DNA from: Guptibacillus hwajinpoensis
GTDB taxonomy: Bacteria; Bacillota; Bacilli; Bacillales; Guptibacillaceae
DNA length: 64,000 nt
Assembly: GCF_029277305.1 (NCBI RefSeq)
Contig: NZ_CP119526.1
Strand: one strand, 5' to 3'
Shown here: positions 1 to 7,571 of the stretch, piece by piece
Layout: each line of letters opens with the position of its first letter
Position numbering within the stretch: position 1 is the stretch's first letter
Program-made: the position numbers and the translations under genes
Notes under the pieces: model-generated
What the model saw: the letters and a program-made list of their open reading frames with translations, nothing else
What the model was told of the DNA's origin: nothing
Database searches by the model: none

Positions 1-62
1 TTGTTCCAATCCTTCATGTTCAACTTGCTTTCTACATTTCTTTCTGCCAGACCTGTACTCAT
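1..62 (-). CDS. 5' end of an unidentified gene running off the window
   Basis: An ATG at 60-62 (minus strand) follows a strong purine-rich ribosome binding site (GGGGGTGAG) and opens a frame that stays open to the window edge; the visible start reads MSTGLAERN. Only about 20 residues are visible, so no function is assigned. A TGTAAT-type palindrome lies 25 bp upstream, shared with the monooxygenase and IDEAL genes, so it probably belongs to the same regulon. Confidence 0.5.
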   Translation of the reverse strand, partial: MSTGLAERNVESKLNMKDWN

Positions 63-86
63 GTCTGCTCACCCCCAATAAAATAT

Positions 87-105
87 TGAAATTATTTTTA
101 TTACA
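87..105. promoter_or_regulatory. Palindromic operator, TGTAAT-N7-ATTACA type (site A)
   Basis: TGAAAT-N7-ATTACA, one mismatch from a perfect 19-bp palindrome. It lies between the terminator of the Rrf2 gene and the start of the gene leaving the window at the left. The same palindrome recurs at 1028-1046 and 2082-2100. Assignment to the adjacent Rrf2 regulator is inference. Confidence 0.5.
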
Positions 106-118
106 GTTTAAACAATAA

Positions 119-148
119 ACAAAAACAATCGATTACAATTGTTTTTGT
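119..148 (-). terminator. Stem-loop at the 3' end of the Rrf2 gene
   Basis: Perfect 11-bp stem (ACAAAAACAAT / ATTGTTTTTGT) with an 8-nt loop that overlaps the stop codon of the Rrf2 gene. It is AT-rich and T-rich on both strands, so it may terminate in either direction. Confidence 0.55.
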
Positions 149-549
149 TTTAGGCTTTGAATAATATCACGAATCGTGTATTGTTGCAAAAATGCTGTTA
201 AATGATTCTCAGCATCTGTAAATATGTCGCCAAGTACACTAGACAAATTCGCTCCTACGAGGCAATATTCATTTGAATCAGGACACTTTGGCTTAAGAGC
301 CCCAACAGATGTTAAGTTGTAGATCTTATCAAGCGTAACATCTTCTACCCTACAAGCGAGGGTGAAGCCACCACCCGCGCCTTCTTTAGAAGCGATATAA
401 TCGCTTTTTTTGAGTAAACTAAGAATTTTCCTCATACGAACGGGATGGACTGAAGCACTTCCAGCTAGGTAGTCACTTGTCGCCATTTGTCCAGGCTTTA
501 TCGCAAGCAACGCCAGGCTGTGCACGGCGAGAGTAAAATCACTATTCAA
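133..549 (-). CDS. Rrf2 family transcriptional regulator
   Basis: A 138-residue protein with the Rrf2 plan: N-terminal winged helix-turn-helix (about residues 1-65, including the SVHPVRMRKILSLL recognition segment and the GGGFTLA wing) and a C-terminal dimerisation helix. Cysteines at 66, 89 and 96 are candidates for thiol-based redox or electrophile sensing, though the three-Cys cluster of Fe-S Rrf2 proteins is not exact. It lies 70 bp after the IDEAL gene with no terminator between, so it is probably cotranscribed and autoregulated through the palindrome at 1028-1046. The effector is unknown. Confidence 0.85.
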   Translation of the reverse strand: MNSDFTLAVHSLALLAIKPGQMATSDYLAGSASVHPVRMRKILSLLKKSDYIASKEGAGGGFTLACRVEDVTLDKIYNLTSVGALKPKCPDSNEYCLVGANLSSVLGDIFTDAENHLTAFLQQYTIRDIIQSLKQKQL

Positions 550-619
550 TTCCAGCGCCTCCCTACACTTTCTTCCACTTCCATCCTACCGTATTTCTTT
601 TATAGCTTGCAAGAAAATT

Positions 620-970
620 TTAACAGGGAATGACTTCCTCTGATTCATTTCGCAGCTGGTTGAGCTGATCGGAAAGTTCCATAAACCATTCCTTATCTTT
701 CGTAATTAAGGATACCTCAATTAAGTTTAAAAGATATGATTCGTCTTTTTCGAAATCTGGCTCTTCAAGTTGAGCAATACGATTTTGGAAAGTTTCAATT
801 GTTTTGCCTACTGTTTCTGGATTATCGCACTCAAGAACGAAGATTTTAATCGTTCCGAGATAGTTATTAACTGATTCTACATAACCATGAATCAATTCAT
901 CATGGACTGACTTTCCTTTAACCCAATCACCTTTTTGGTAAAGAGATTGTTGATGTAGTTGGTTCATCAT
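620..970 (-). CDS. IDEAL domain-containing small protein
   Basis: A 116-residue soluble protein. The C-terminal third (about residues 75-108) carries the IDEAL-type pattern LLNLIEVSLITKDKEWFMEL, found in small Firmicute proteins of uncertain adaptor function. The N-terminal half has a short beta-rich segment (GDWVKGKSVHDELIHGYVES). The ATG at 970 has a good AGGAGG-type site; the initiator could be either of two tandem Met codons. It lies between the monooxygenase and the Rrf2 regulator, and the perfect palindrome at 1028-1046 sits 58 bp upstream of its start. Confidence 0.7.
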   Translation of the reverse strand: MMNQLHQQSLYQKGDWVKGKSVHDELIHGYVESVNNYLGTIKIFVLECDNPETVGKTIETFQNRIAQLEEPDFEKDESYLLNLIEVSLITKDKEWFMELSDQLNQLRNESEEVIPC

Positions 971-1027
971 TGTTTCTCCCTCCTAATTTGGAAGACTAGT
1001 TTGTGTTCCAACTGATTCGAGCTATAG

Positions 1028-1046
1028 TGTAATTTTAATTATTACA
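1028..1046. promoter_or_regulatory. Perfect palindromic operator TGTAAT-N7-ATTACA (site B)
   Basis: An exact inverted repeat of 6 bp with a 7-bp spacer. It overlaps the last codons and stop of the monooxygenase gene and lies about 58 bp upstream of the IDEAL gene, where a promoter is expected. It is the best copy of the three sites in this 2-kb region. Confidence 0.6.
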
Positions 1047-2063
1047 GTTGGTTTTGTCAAGACTAGCGTTTTCCTTTAATTCGAACGCTTCAGCAATGAG
1101 TCTATATGACTTCAGACGTGATTCAAAGTCATGAGTGATCGTATTAACAATAACTTCCTGGGTTTGGTATTTCGAGGCAAGTTCCTCGATTTGTTGCTTT
1201 ACCTGCCTAGGGTCGCCTACGATCATTCTACTTCTGTTTTCCCGAATACGTTCTTTATCAAACACGCTATAAGGAAACTGATGTGCTTCATCTGGAGATG
1301 GGAATCCTTCCCCAGATTTCCCCTGTTCAATTAAAAGAATAGCAAGGTCAAGACTTGAAGCTAAGTATTCTGCTTCTTCTTCCGTTTCTCCGCAAATAAC
1401 AAAGATAGCGACGTTTGTTTTGGGTGTATCATTGAATTCTGACGGCACAAAGCGATTCAAGTAGCGATCGACTACCGTGGCTCCCCCGTCACCATTAATG
1501 AAATGTGCAAAGGTGTAACCTAGTCCACGCTGAGCTGCCATCATCGAACTTGCGGCACTTGAGCCAAGCAACCACATGTCAGGAGTTGTATGACCTAGCG
1601 GCGTTGCTCGTACATTCATTCGATGTGGATCTTCACCTTTTAGATAAGAAGCTAATTCATTCACTTGTTCTAAATAGCGATCCATACCCATACTATTTCC
1701 ACCGGCAAGTGCTTTTGTAACGTTAGGCATGCCACCTGGAGCTCGTCCTAGTCCTAGGTCTATTCGATTGGGATTCAGTGTTTCTAGCATTCGGAAATTT
1801 TCTGCTACTTTATATGGGCTGTAATGTGGCAATAGCACGCCACCTGATCCGATTCTCATTGTGTTTGTATTTGCAGCCAAATGTGAAATCAACACCTCTG
1901 GACTAGATCCTGCAAGGCTTTTCGTACTATGATGCTCAGAAACCCAAAAACGATGATACCCAAGCTTCTCTGTCTCTTGAGCTAACTTAGTCGTTTCTCT
2001 AAGTGCATCTACTGGTGTATTACCTCTTGATACAGGAGATTGATCAAGCACACTTAATTTCAT
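1035..2063 (-). CDS. LLM-class flavin-dependent oxidoreductase
   Basis: A 342-residue bacterial luciferase-like monooxygenase of the single-subunit YvbT/YceB type. The TIM-barrel family signatures are visible: LGYHRFWVSEHHS near residue 35, the ANTNTMRIGSGGVLLPHYSP segment, and RIDLGLGRAPGG. Such proteins use reduced FMN from a partner reductase; the substrate cannot be told from sequence. The start ATG at 2063 has an AAAGGGGC site. A TGTAAA-N7-ATTACA palindrome lies 19 bp upstream, suggesting control by the nearby Rrf2 protein. Confidence 0.88.
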   Translation of the reverse strand: MKLSVLDQSPVSRGNTPVDALRETTKLAQETEKLGYHRFWVSEHHSTKSLAGSSPEVLISHLAANTNTMRIGSGGVLLPHYSPYKVAENFRMLETLNPNRIDLGLGRAPGGMPNVTKALAGGNSMGMDRYLEQVNELASYLKGEDPHRMNVRATPLGHTTPDMWLLGSSAASSMMAAQRGLGYTFAHFINGDGGATVVDRYLNRFVPSEFNDTPKTNVAIFVICGETEEEAEYLASSLDLAILLIEQGKSGEGFPSPDEAHQFPYSVFDKERIRENRSRMIVGDPRQVKQQIEELASKYQTQEVIVNTITHDFESRLKSYRLIAEAFELKENASLDKTNCNN

Positions 2064-2081
2064 ATCAAATTGCCCCTTTAA

Positions 2082-2100
2082 TGTAAATTGAATAATTACA
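2082..2100. promoter_or_regulatory. Palindromic operator upstream of the monooxygenase (site C)
   Basis: TGTAAA-N7-ATTACA, one mismatch from the perfect copy at 1028-1046, sited just upstream of the ribosome binding site of the flavin monooxygenase where it could block transcription. Confidence 0.55.
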
Positions 2101-2169
2101 GTTTATCGTAACAGCTTTTCTTAATCTGACCAAGCTTTCTGCTTTTAACCCGTTCCCCTTATCGCATAC

Positions 2170-2213
2170 AAAAAAACGGACCGTCACGCCCAATTGGTTA
2201 CGCCGGTCCGTTT
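2170..2213 (-). terminator. Terminator of the DeoR-family gene
   Basis: A 10-bp stem AAACGGACCG / CGGTCCGTTT followed on the minus strand by a run of T residues, 39 bp after the DeoR stop codon. Confidence 0.85.
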
Positions 2214-2251
2214 CTATTATTCCAGCAGCCTAAGCTGTTACTGGCTATTCA

Positions 2252-3013
2252 CTACTTCTCTGCAATGATAAGTTTCACGTGATGAGCATCGAGCATTTGC
2301 TCAACATGCTGATCAGGTGTTTTATCCGTAATAATCAGATCCACATCTTCTAGCTTTGCAAAACGGAAGAATTCTGATCGCCCAAACTTTGATGAATCTG
2401 CGAGAGCTATTACATAGTTCGATTGCTCAATCATTTTTCTTTTAACCATTCCATCTTCTTCATGAGCAATTGTTAATCCTTGCTCAGAAATTCCAACAAC
2501 CCCTATAAAAGCAATATCGGCATTATAAGAAGATACTTTCTCAACAACTGCTGATCCGTATAGAAAACGGTGATCCTTCTCAAGCTTTCCTCCAAGAAGG
2601 TGAATATTAAGCAACTCACCATTCGAGAGAATATCAGCTTGGTGGATTGAATTCGTAATCACAGTTGCTTGCTTATCGAGCAGAAATTCAGCACACGCCT
2701 GAACAGTAGTAGACGCATCAAGAATGACGACATCCCCATCTGTAACAAAAGTGGCGGCTTTCTTTCCTATCCGCTGCTTCTCTTCAGATACGACATTCAA
2801 TCGATCCTGATAAGACTTAATTTCATGCCGAAGCTGCGGAAGCACCGCTCCACCCCTCGTTCTTGTTACAGCACCTTCTTCTTCAAGCTTCACCAAATCT
2901 CTTCTAGCCGTATCTCTTGAAACGAGAAATAGATCGCAAATCTGATCAACAGAAATACGCTCATGCTTTTTAAGATAGTCCAATATAGCTAACATTCTCT
3001 CCTCTTGATACAT
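2252..3013 (-). CDS. DeoR/GlpR family transcriptional regulator
   Basis: A 253-residue protein with an N-terminal DeoR helix-turn-helix (residues 6-57, ending in the VTRTRGGAV motif) and a C-terminal sugar-phosphate-sensing domain (DeoRC fold, with VILDASTTVQ and the DSSKFGRS motif near residue 208). Members usually repress sugar or polyol catabolic operons in response to a phosphorylated sugar. No such operon is adjacent here, so its target is unknown. It stands as a single transcription unit with its own terminator. Confidence 0.85.
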   Translation of the reverse strand: MYQEERMLAILDYLKKHERISVDQICDLFLVSRDTARRDLVKLEEEGAVTRTRGGAVLPQLRHEIKSYQDRLNVVSEEKQRIGKKAATFVTDGDVVILDASTTVQACAEFLLDKQATVITNSIHQADILSNGELLNIHLLGGKLEKDHRFLYGSAVVEKVSSYNADIAFIGVVGISEQGLTIAHEEDGMVKRKMIEQSNYVIALADSSKFGRSEFFRFAKLEDVDLIITDKTPDQHVEQMLDAHHVKLIIAEK

Positions 3014-3133
3014 CCCATTCCCTCGTTTCCATTCCCTTACATTATAAGTTAACGTAAGTATATAATCAATATAAATAAGTATTATTAATTTTTATTAAGC
3101 ATTTGTAAGTTAATTAAAGATTTTATCATGTTT

Positions 3134-3364
3134 TCAAAAGGCTCTTTTCGTAGACATTGTTACTATAATAGGTGAATTTCCGCTCCTACCCGCTTTCCGC
3201 GGGGCGGGCGGTGAGCCTCCTCGTCGCTAACGCTCCTGTGGGGTCTCACCTGTCCCGCTAGTCCCACAGGAGTCGAGCATCCTTCCGCTCCAATTAGCGA
3301 AGTGTGGTTTTTATTCAATAATTATTTCAAAAGCAACAATCTTTTAGAAAAGAGCCTTTCAAAA
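3134..3364. repeat. MITE-like repeat, family A, copy 1 (full length)
   Basis: The most complete copy. Near-identical terminal inverted repeats of about 30 bp (AAAGGCTCTTTTC at one end, GAAAAGAGCCTTT at the other) flank a GC-rich core with GGATGCTCG-type arms and CGGGGCGGGC / GTCCCGC segments that can fold into a large hairpin. There is no coding capacity. Together with the element at 3388-3529 it fills the gene-free stretch 3014-3620. Confidence 0.8.
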
Positions 3365-3387
3365 CCACTTATCATGTAACCCGCTCG

Positions 3388-3529
3388 ATTTTTGACTCAT
3401 TCGAGTGAAACCCCAGTTTCACTCGCCTTTCAGCAGAGCTGAAAGGTCGTCTAAGAAGGACGGTGCGGTGAGCAAATTCATTTGCTCAAACCTCACCGTC
3501 CTTCTTAGGCGTAAATGAGTCAAAAATCA
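3388..3529. repeat. Multi-hairpin palindromic repeat, family B, copy 1
   Basis: An outer 15-bp perfect stem (3388-3402 with 3515-3529) encloses three hairpins: GAGTGAAA...TTTCACTC (3404-3425), CCTTTCAGC...GCTGAAAGG (3427-3447), and a 15-bp perfect stem CTAAGAAGGACGGTG (3452-3466) with its complement (3495-3509), tipped by GAGCAAAT...ATTTGCTC (3471-3488). A second copy with the same architecture lies at 50641-50783. Confidence 0.85.
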
Positions 3530-3623
3530 CTCCCACAGTCCTCGCAAAACCTTAAAATCCTTTTGCGCTTCACATCGAAATAGTGTATGATTTTAACTAT
3601 TTAACACCAATAGGAGGCCAGTG

Positions 3624-4487
3624 ATGAACCAAACTGAAAAAGGTATCTTACTAGTATCATGCCCAGACACCGAAGGAATTGTAGCCGCAGTCTCCACCTT
3701 CCTTTTCTCTAACGGGGCAAACATCGTCCACTCAGATCAGCACTCCACAGACCCTGTTCAAGGTCATTTCTTCATGAGAATAGAATTTAGTCACCCAAAC
3801 TTGCTTGAAAAACTACCAGAACTTGAAGCAGCTTTTGCCGAAACAGCTTCTCCCTTCTCCATGCAGTGGTCCATCACAGCCACATCGAAAAAGCCTCGCG
3901 TTGCCATCTTTGCTACGAAAGAAGATCATTGCTTACAAGAATTAATTTGGAGATGGCAGTTAGGTGAACTTCATGCTGAAATTGCATTGGTGATTAGTAA
4001 CCACAATCACTTCAGAGAATTAGCGGAGTCAGCTGGGATTCCTTTCTATCACGTGCCTGTAACAAAGGATACGAAAGCAGAAGCAACAGCAGCCCATTTC
4101 TCAATTCTCGAAGAAAATCGAATTGACACGGTCATTCTTGCACGATATATGCAAATTATTCCTGAACAGCTTATTCAACGTTATCAGAATGAAATTATTA
4201 ATATTCATCATTCCTTTCTCCCAGCTTTTATCGGTGGAAACCCGTATCAACAAGCATTCGACCGTGGTGTAAAGATCATTGGTGCAACCGCACACTATGT
4301 GAACGAGCAACTGGACGAAGGACCTATTATTGAACAGGACATCACACGCATTACACATCGCTACAATGTAACCGATCTTAAACGACATGGTAAAGACATA
4401 GAACGAATTGTGTTATATCGTGCGGTCAAATGGCATCTTGAAAAACGAGTGATTGTTCACGGTAATAAGACAATTGTTTTTCAATAA
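3624..4487 (+). CDS. purU: Formyltetrahydrofolate deformylase
   Basis: A 287-residue protein with an N-terminal ACT domain (residues 6-85, beginning GILLVSCPDTEGIVA) and a C-terminal formyl-transferase hydrolase domain. The catalytic IINIHHSFLPAF motif (near residue 195) and the Asp-containing TAHYVNEQLDEGPII motif are present. PurU hydrolyses 10-formyl-THF to formate and THF, balancing one-carbon pools. An AGGAGG site at 3612-3617 favours the ATG at 3624 over the GTG just before it. It is monocistronic. Confidence 0.95.
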   Translation: MNQTEKGILLVSCPDTEGIVAAVSTFLFSNGANIVHSDQHSTDPVQGHFFMRIEFSHPNLLEKLPELEAAFAETASPFSMQWSITATSKKPRVAIFATKEDHCLQELIWRWQLGELHAEIALVISNHNHFRELAESAGIPFYHVPVTKDTKAEATAAHFSILEENRIDTVILARYMQIIPEQLIQRYQNEIINIHHSFLPAFIGGNPYQQAFDRGVKIIGATAHYVNEQLDEGPIIEQDITRITHRYNVTDLKRHGKDIERIVLYRAVKWHLEKRVIVHGNKTIVFQ

Positions 4488-4600
4488 GGCACTGTTACTA
4501 TAAAAGTAGTGGTTGATTTCCGCTCTAATCAACTATGATATGGGATTCTCTATAGAAAAACCTTTGAAAAGCAACAATGTCTACGAAAAGAGCCTTTCTA
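4488..4600. repeat. Internally deleted family A repeat
   Basis: Both ends of the MITE-like element are recognisable (CACTGTTACTATAA...TGATTTCCGCTC, and GCAACAATGTCTACGAAAAG), but the GC-rich core is missing. It begins directly after the purU stop codon. The rest of the gap to 4715 shows nothing else. Confidence 0.6.
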
Positions 4601-4715
4601 AAAGACTTTGTTTTCAAAAGAGGTATTGTGAATAACTATATTTAACACAACAATATGTACAAAAACGCCCCTCAATTAATAACTTCACCGCTATAACCAA
4701 CTTTATATCAAGGAA

Positions 4716-4740
4716 AAAAGCACCCAAATTGGGTGCTTTT
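4716..4740 (-). terminator. Terminator of the YjcZ-like gene
   Basis: A perfect 10-bp stem AAAAGCACCC / GGGTGCTTTT with a 5-nt loop, T-tract on the minus strand, 8 bp after the YjcZ-like stop. Confidence 0.85.
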
Positions 4741-4747
4741 GCTTATA

Positions 4748-4834
4748 TTAGTAAGCCCATACTGCGCCAACGATAATCAAAAGAATAAACAATACAACGA
4801 TTAACGCAAATCCTTGACCATAACCGTAACTCAT
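4748..4834 (-). CDS. YjcZ family sporulation protein (28 aa)
   Basis: A tiny protein: a Gly/Tyr N-terminus (MSYGYGQGF) followed by one hydrophobic helix (ALIVVLFILLIIVGAVW). This is the YjcZ/YtrI-type small sporulation membrane protein pattern. A strong AAAGGAGG site precedes the ATG. It is followed by a terminator and preceded by a second, longer family member at 4873-5049 with the same GFALIVVLFILLIIVGA core. The biochemical role is unknown. Confidence 0.85.
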   Translation of the reverse strand: MSYGYGQGFALIVVLFILLIIVGAVWAY

Positions 4835-4872
4835 ACTTATCCCTCCTTTCATGCTAGTTCAACAAGAAAGGT

Positions 4873-5049
4873 TTAGTAGCCATAACCGCCGTAGCCGCCG
4901 TAACCACCTTTTCCGCCACATGGACCGCATCCGTAACCTGCTCCGCCAACTGCTGCTGCTCCTACGATAATCAAGAGGATGAACAATACAACAATTAACG
5001 CAAATCCTTTACCGTAGCCGCCGCCACGTACTTGCTCTTTTCCACTCAT
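4873..5049 (-). CDS. YjcZ family sporulation protein, Gly/Tyr-rich tail (58 aa)
   Basis: It shares the hydrophobic core GFALIVVLFILLIIVGA with its 28-residue neighbour, but has an N-terminal extension (MSGKEQVRGGGY) and a tail rich in Gly and Tyr (GGYGGYGGYGY), with two cysteines in CGPC. The tail resembles spore-coat type Gly-Tyr sequences. AAAGGGGG precedes the ATG at 5049. The pair probably arose by tandem duplication. Confidence 0.85.
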   Translation of the reverse strand: MSGKEQVRGGGYGKGFALIVVLFILLIIVGAAAVGGAGYGCGPCGGKGGYGGYGGYGY

Positions 5050-5160
5050 TAGAAAACCCCCTTTCCTGGAAGGTTACTAATACTATATGTTGCAATGAAA
5101 AAGAAGGGTAGGCAGGTGTCCATATTCTGTTAGAAATATCCTAAGCCTATTTGTATGTTT

Positions 5161-5238
5161 TTAGATGATCCCAGCTACTGCAAGCAAAATAATGATGAGA
5201 AGAATAAAAAGGACAAGAAACAAGATCAGTTCTTCCAC
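5161..5238 (-). CDS. Small hydrophobic protein (25 aa), YjcZ-like
   Basis: A GTG start preceded by a GGGGGGA site opens a 25-residue frame consisting of EELILF and one hydrophobic helix (LVLFILLIIILLAVAGII). Composition and location beside two YjcZ-like genes suggest a third small sporulation membrane protein, but no family motif is distinctive at this length. Confidence 0.55.
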   Translation of the reverse strand: MEELILFLVLFILLIIILLAVAGII

Positions 5239-5325
5239 TGAAATCCCCCCATTTTTGTTTATCTTCTATCTTATGGAATACTGGGCACCCCGGTGAATGA
5301 AGGAGGATCTTGAACCAATAAAGAA

Positions 5326-5349
5326 CTCCCTCCTATTAAGAGGAGGGAG
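5326..5349 (-). terminator. Stem-loop after the flavodoxin-like gene
   Basis: CTCCCTCCT / AGGAGGGAG, a 9-bp stem with a 6-nt loop just beyond the stop at 5359. The T-tract is weak. Confidence 0.6.
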
Positions 5350-5358
5350 GATAATGAT

Positions 5359-5976
5359 CTATTCCATTGTGTTTCCTTTAGCTGGGATTGGGTTATCACA
5401 AAAAATTCGTGCGAAATGTACTAAATTATGTGCCATTGTTTTGGCGTGACCTGTAGCGAAATCATTTTTCTGACCATTCGCTTCAATATACGAATCACCT
5501 GGTCCTGCTTCACCTACCCAATAAGCATCTACATTCGGAGGCACGGTTATCCCAATATGTGAGAAGCCGTATAGGACAGAAGCTGCTGCATGCTTTGCTC
5601 CATCCTCATTACCTGTAATGACTACTCCGCCTACCTTATTATAGTAAAGAGATTGTCCGAGGTCGTTTGTTAATCCGCTTCCGCCATATAGGCGCTCAAT
5701 GGCAAGCGTCGCGATACTACTTTTCTCACCAAGCCAAAGGGGTGTTCCAAGTACAACGATATCCGCAGCTTTTACTTTCTCAAAAATCGCTGGCCACTCA
5801 TCACCATTGCCTTCATCATCAGATATCCCATAAGCGATTTTATAATCAGCTAATCTGACACTCTCGGTTTCAACACCTTCTTTATCAAAGATAGCTTCCG
5901 CCTCTTTATATAAAGCGTCTGTGTTTGATGGTTCATCGCTCGTTTTTAGTGAACAGTTAAGAAATAATGCTTTCAT
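5359..5976 (-). CDS. Flavodoxin-family NAD(P)H-dependent FMN oxidoreductase
   Basis: A 205-residue flavodoxin-fold protein. The N-terminal phosphate loop (FLNCSLKTSDEPSNT), the GTPLWLGEKSS segment around residue 78 and VVITGNEDGAKHA near residue 118 are the FMN-binding loops of the NADPH-dependent FMN reductase/WrbA-like group. It probably reduces quinones or nitro compounds. It is monocistronic, and the ATG at 5976 is preceded by AGAGGAG. Confidence 0.8.
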   Translation of the reverse strand: MKALFLNCSLKTSDEPSNTDALYKEAEAIFDKEGVETESVRLADYKIAYGISDDEGNGDEWPAIFEKVKAADIVVLGTPLWLGEKSSIATLAIERLYGGSGLTNDLGQSLYYNKVGGVVITGNEDGAKHAAASVLYGFSHIGITVPPNVDAYWVGEAGPGDSYIEANGQKNDFATGHAKTMAHNLVHFARIFCDNPIPAKGNTME

Positions 5977-6043
5977 GCGATCGTCTCCTCTCTAAATCAT
6001 CGTCTTTTCAAACCTATTACCTTTTGAAGCGAAGCTTAAACAA

Positions 6044-6076
6044 AAGAGCACTCGAATTGTATAATCGAGTGCTCTT
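6044..6076 (-). terminator. Terminator of the EthD-like gene
   Basis: A perfect 12-bp stem AAGAGCACTCGA / TCGAGTGCTCTT, with T-rich sequence on both sides. Confidence 0.85.
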
Positions 6077-6083
6077 ATTATTC

Positions 6084-6386
6084 TTATTCTGTAATAAGTA
6101 GAAGTGGTGGCTCATCAAGAAACTTCATCATGTTCTGGCCATCTTCCGATACTTTAGCCCATGCTGGTGACTGCATTGCATCTTCTAACTGCTCTTTCGA
6201 ACCAAATTCAATTGTAGCTGTTAGAAAATATGGTTTGTCCGTGTTCATCGCAGCAGAAACATAATTCACTTCCGCATGCTTCACGTTTGGCACATCTTTT
6301 ACAAGTGCCATGTGGTTGTTCTCGTAATATTGTTTGAACTCAGCAACGTCCTTAGGTTCTTGATAAATCACCATAATTTTAGCCAA
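6084..6386 (-). CDS. EthD domain-containing protein
   Basis: A 100-residue ferredoxin-like alpha-beta barrel protein of the EthD family: MAKIMVIYQEPKDVAEFKQYY at the N-terminus (the family's Tyr-Tyr-His segment) and FGSKEQLEDAMQSPAW near residue 75. EthD proteins are usually small dimeric enzymes or accessory factors linked to oxidative catabolism. The substrate is unknown. Confidence 0.8.
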   Translation of the reverse strand: MAKIMVIYQEPKDVAEFKQYYENNHMALVKDVPNVKHAEVNYVSAAMNTDKPYFLTATIEFGSKEQLEDAMQSPAWAKVSEDGQNMMKFLDEPPLLLITE

Positions 6387-6468
6387 TGCAAATCTCTCCT
6401 GTCATTTTTATTTCTTTCTCACGTTCATCATAATCTCAAGAATTAAATTAAGAAAGTGAAATGCATTT

Positions 6469-7167
6469 TTATGAATTAGCTTTCGTTTGATTTGCCTTTT
6501 GAGAACTTCTCAGCTTTCCAATGATTAATAAGACAACTAGAACAATGCTTGTCCATATGAAGCGATCCTGGTATTGATCAAGGTTTGCAATATCATGCCC
6601 AACAATCGTATATAGAACTGTACCAGGAATCTGTCCTATACCAGTTGCAATAACAAACGATCGGAACTTAATGTTACTTAGTCCAGCAATCAGGGAAATG
6701 ATATCAAAGGAAACAATTGGAATAATCCTTGCAACAAGAATTAAGAAAAATCCATTCTCACCACTATACCTGTTCGCTTTAGCAAGCAGATCGCTTTTCT
6801 TCGTTATTTTTTCAACAAACGAAGCCCCAAGTATTCTAGCTAGAAGGAACATAACAAGTGCAGCAGCCATTCCACCTGTCCATGAAATAATTATTCCAAG
6901 CGGTATTCCAAAAGCAAGTCCATTTGCTGCTGTAATAACAAATGAAGGTAGAGGTGCAATGATACCCTGAGCAATCATTAAGGCAATACTAATAAAAGGC
7001 GCCCAGATCCCAAGCGACCGAAAATAATCTGCAAGGAGCGACAGCGATTCAAGTGATAGAAACGAACGAATCGCAGTAAACCATTGTGGATTTATAAAGA
7101 AAATAATTGGAATCATAATGAGTAAAGCTAACCCTGTCCATTTAAGGGGAGATACGTTCTTTTTCAT
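6469..7167 (-). CDS. TVP38/TMEM64 family (VTT domain) membrane protein
   Basis: A 232-residue integral membrane protein with about six hydrophobic segments and the VTT/SNARE-associated core GMAAALVMFLLARILG and GFFLILVARIIPIVSFDIIS. DedA/TVP38 proteins are implicated in lipid (undecaprenyl phosphate or phospholipid) flipping. The ATG at 7167 is chosen because a GAAAGGGG site sits 7 bp upstream; an upstream ATG at 7209 has none. Confidence 0.85.
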   Translation of the reverse strand: MKKNVSPLKWTGLALLIMIPIIFFINPQWFTAIRSFLSLESLSLLADYFRSLGIWAPFISIALMIAQGIIAPLPSFVITAANGLAFGIPLGIIISWTGGMAAALVMFLLARILGASFVEKITKKSDLLAKANRYSGENGFFLILVARIIPIVSFDIISLIAGLSNIKFRSFVIATGIGQIPGTVLYTIVGHDIANLDQYQDRFIWTSIVLVVLLIIGKLRSSQKANQTKANS

Positions 7168-7223
7168 AATTAATCCCCTTTCTGAAAAAACTAGTATGTG
7201 AAGAGGCATTTAAGTGACTTTAT

Positions 7224-7381
7224 AAGGCTGTTTTCTAAAAGATTTTTGTATAGAAAACCAAAATTCGCTAATTGGAGCGGAAGGATGCTCGACTCCTGCG
7301 GGACTAGCGGGACAGGTGAGACCCCGCAGGAGCGGAAATTACACCACTCTTATTGCAACAATGTCTACGAAAAGAGCTTTA
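7224..7381. repeat. MITE-like repeat, family A, shortened inverted copy
   Basis: Runs in the opposite orientation to copy 1. Both terminal segments are present (GGCTGTTTTCTAAAAGAT, GCAACAATGTCTACGAAAAG), but half of the GC-rich core is deleted, so the unit is about 160 bp. It fills most of the gap between the TVP38 and CorC-like genes. Confidence 0.75.
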
Positions 7382-7571
7382 ATTAAGACAAAGCTTATCA
7401 TAGCACCAGATCTCATTGTAATCCATTAATATCACTTAAAAGACCACTACCCAATCAAGTATTATGAGAAAGTTAGTTTCACATTATCCCTATTAAGGAA
7501 AACATCATTATGCTAACGATAAACATACTACTACATAGGAGGTGAACCCTTACACTACTGTAAGGGCATCA

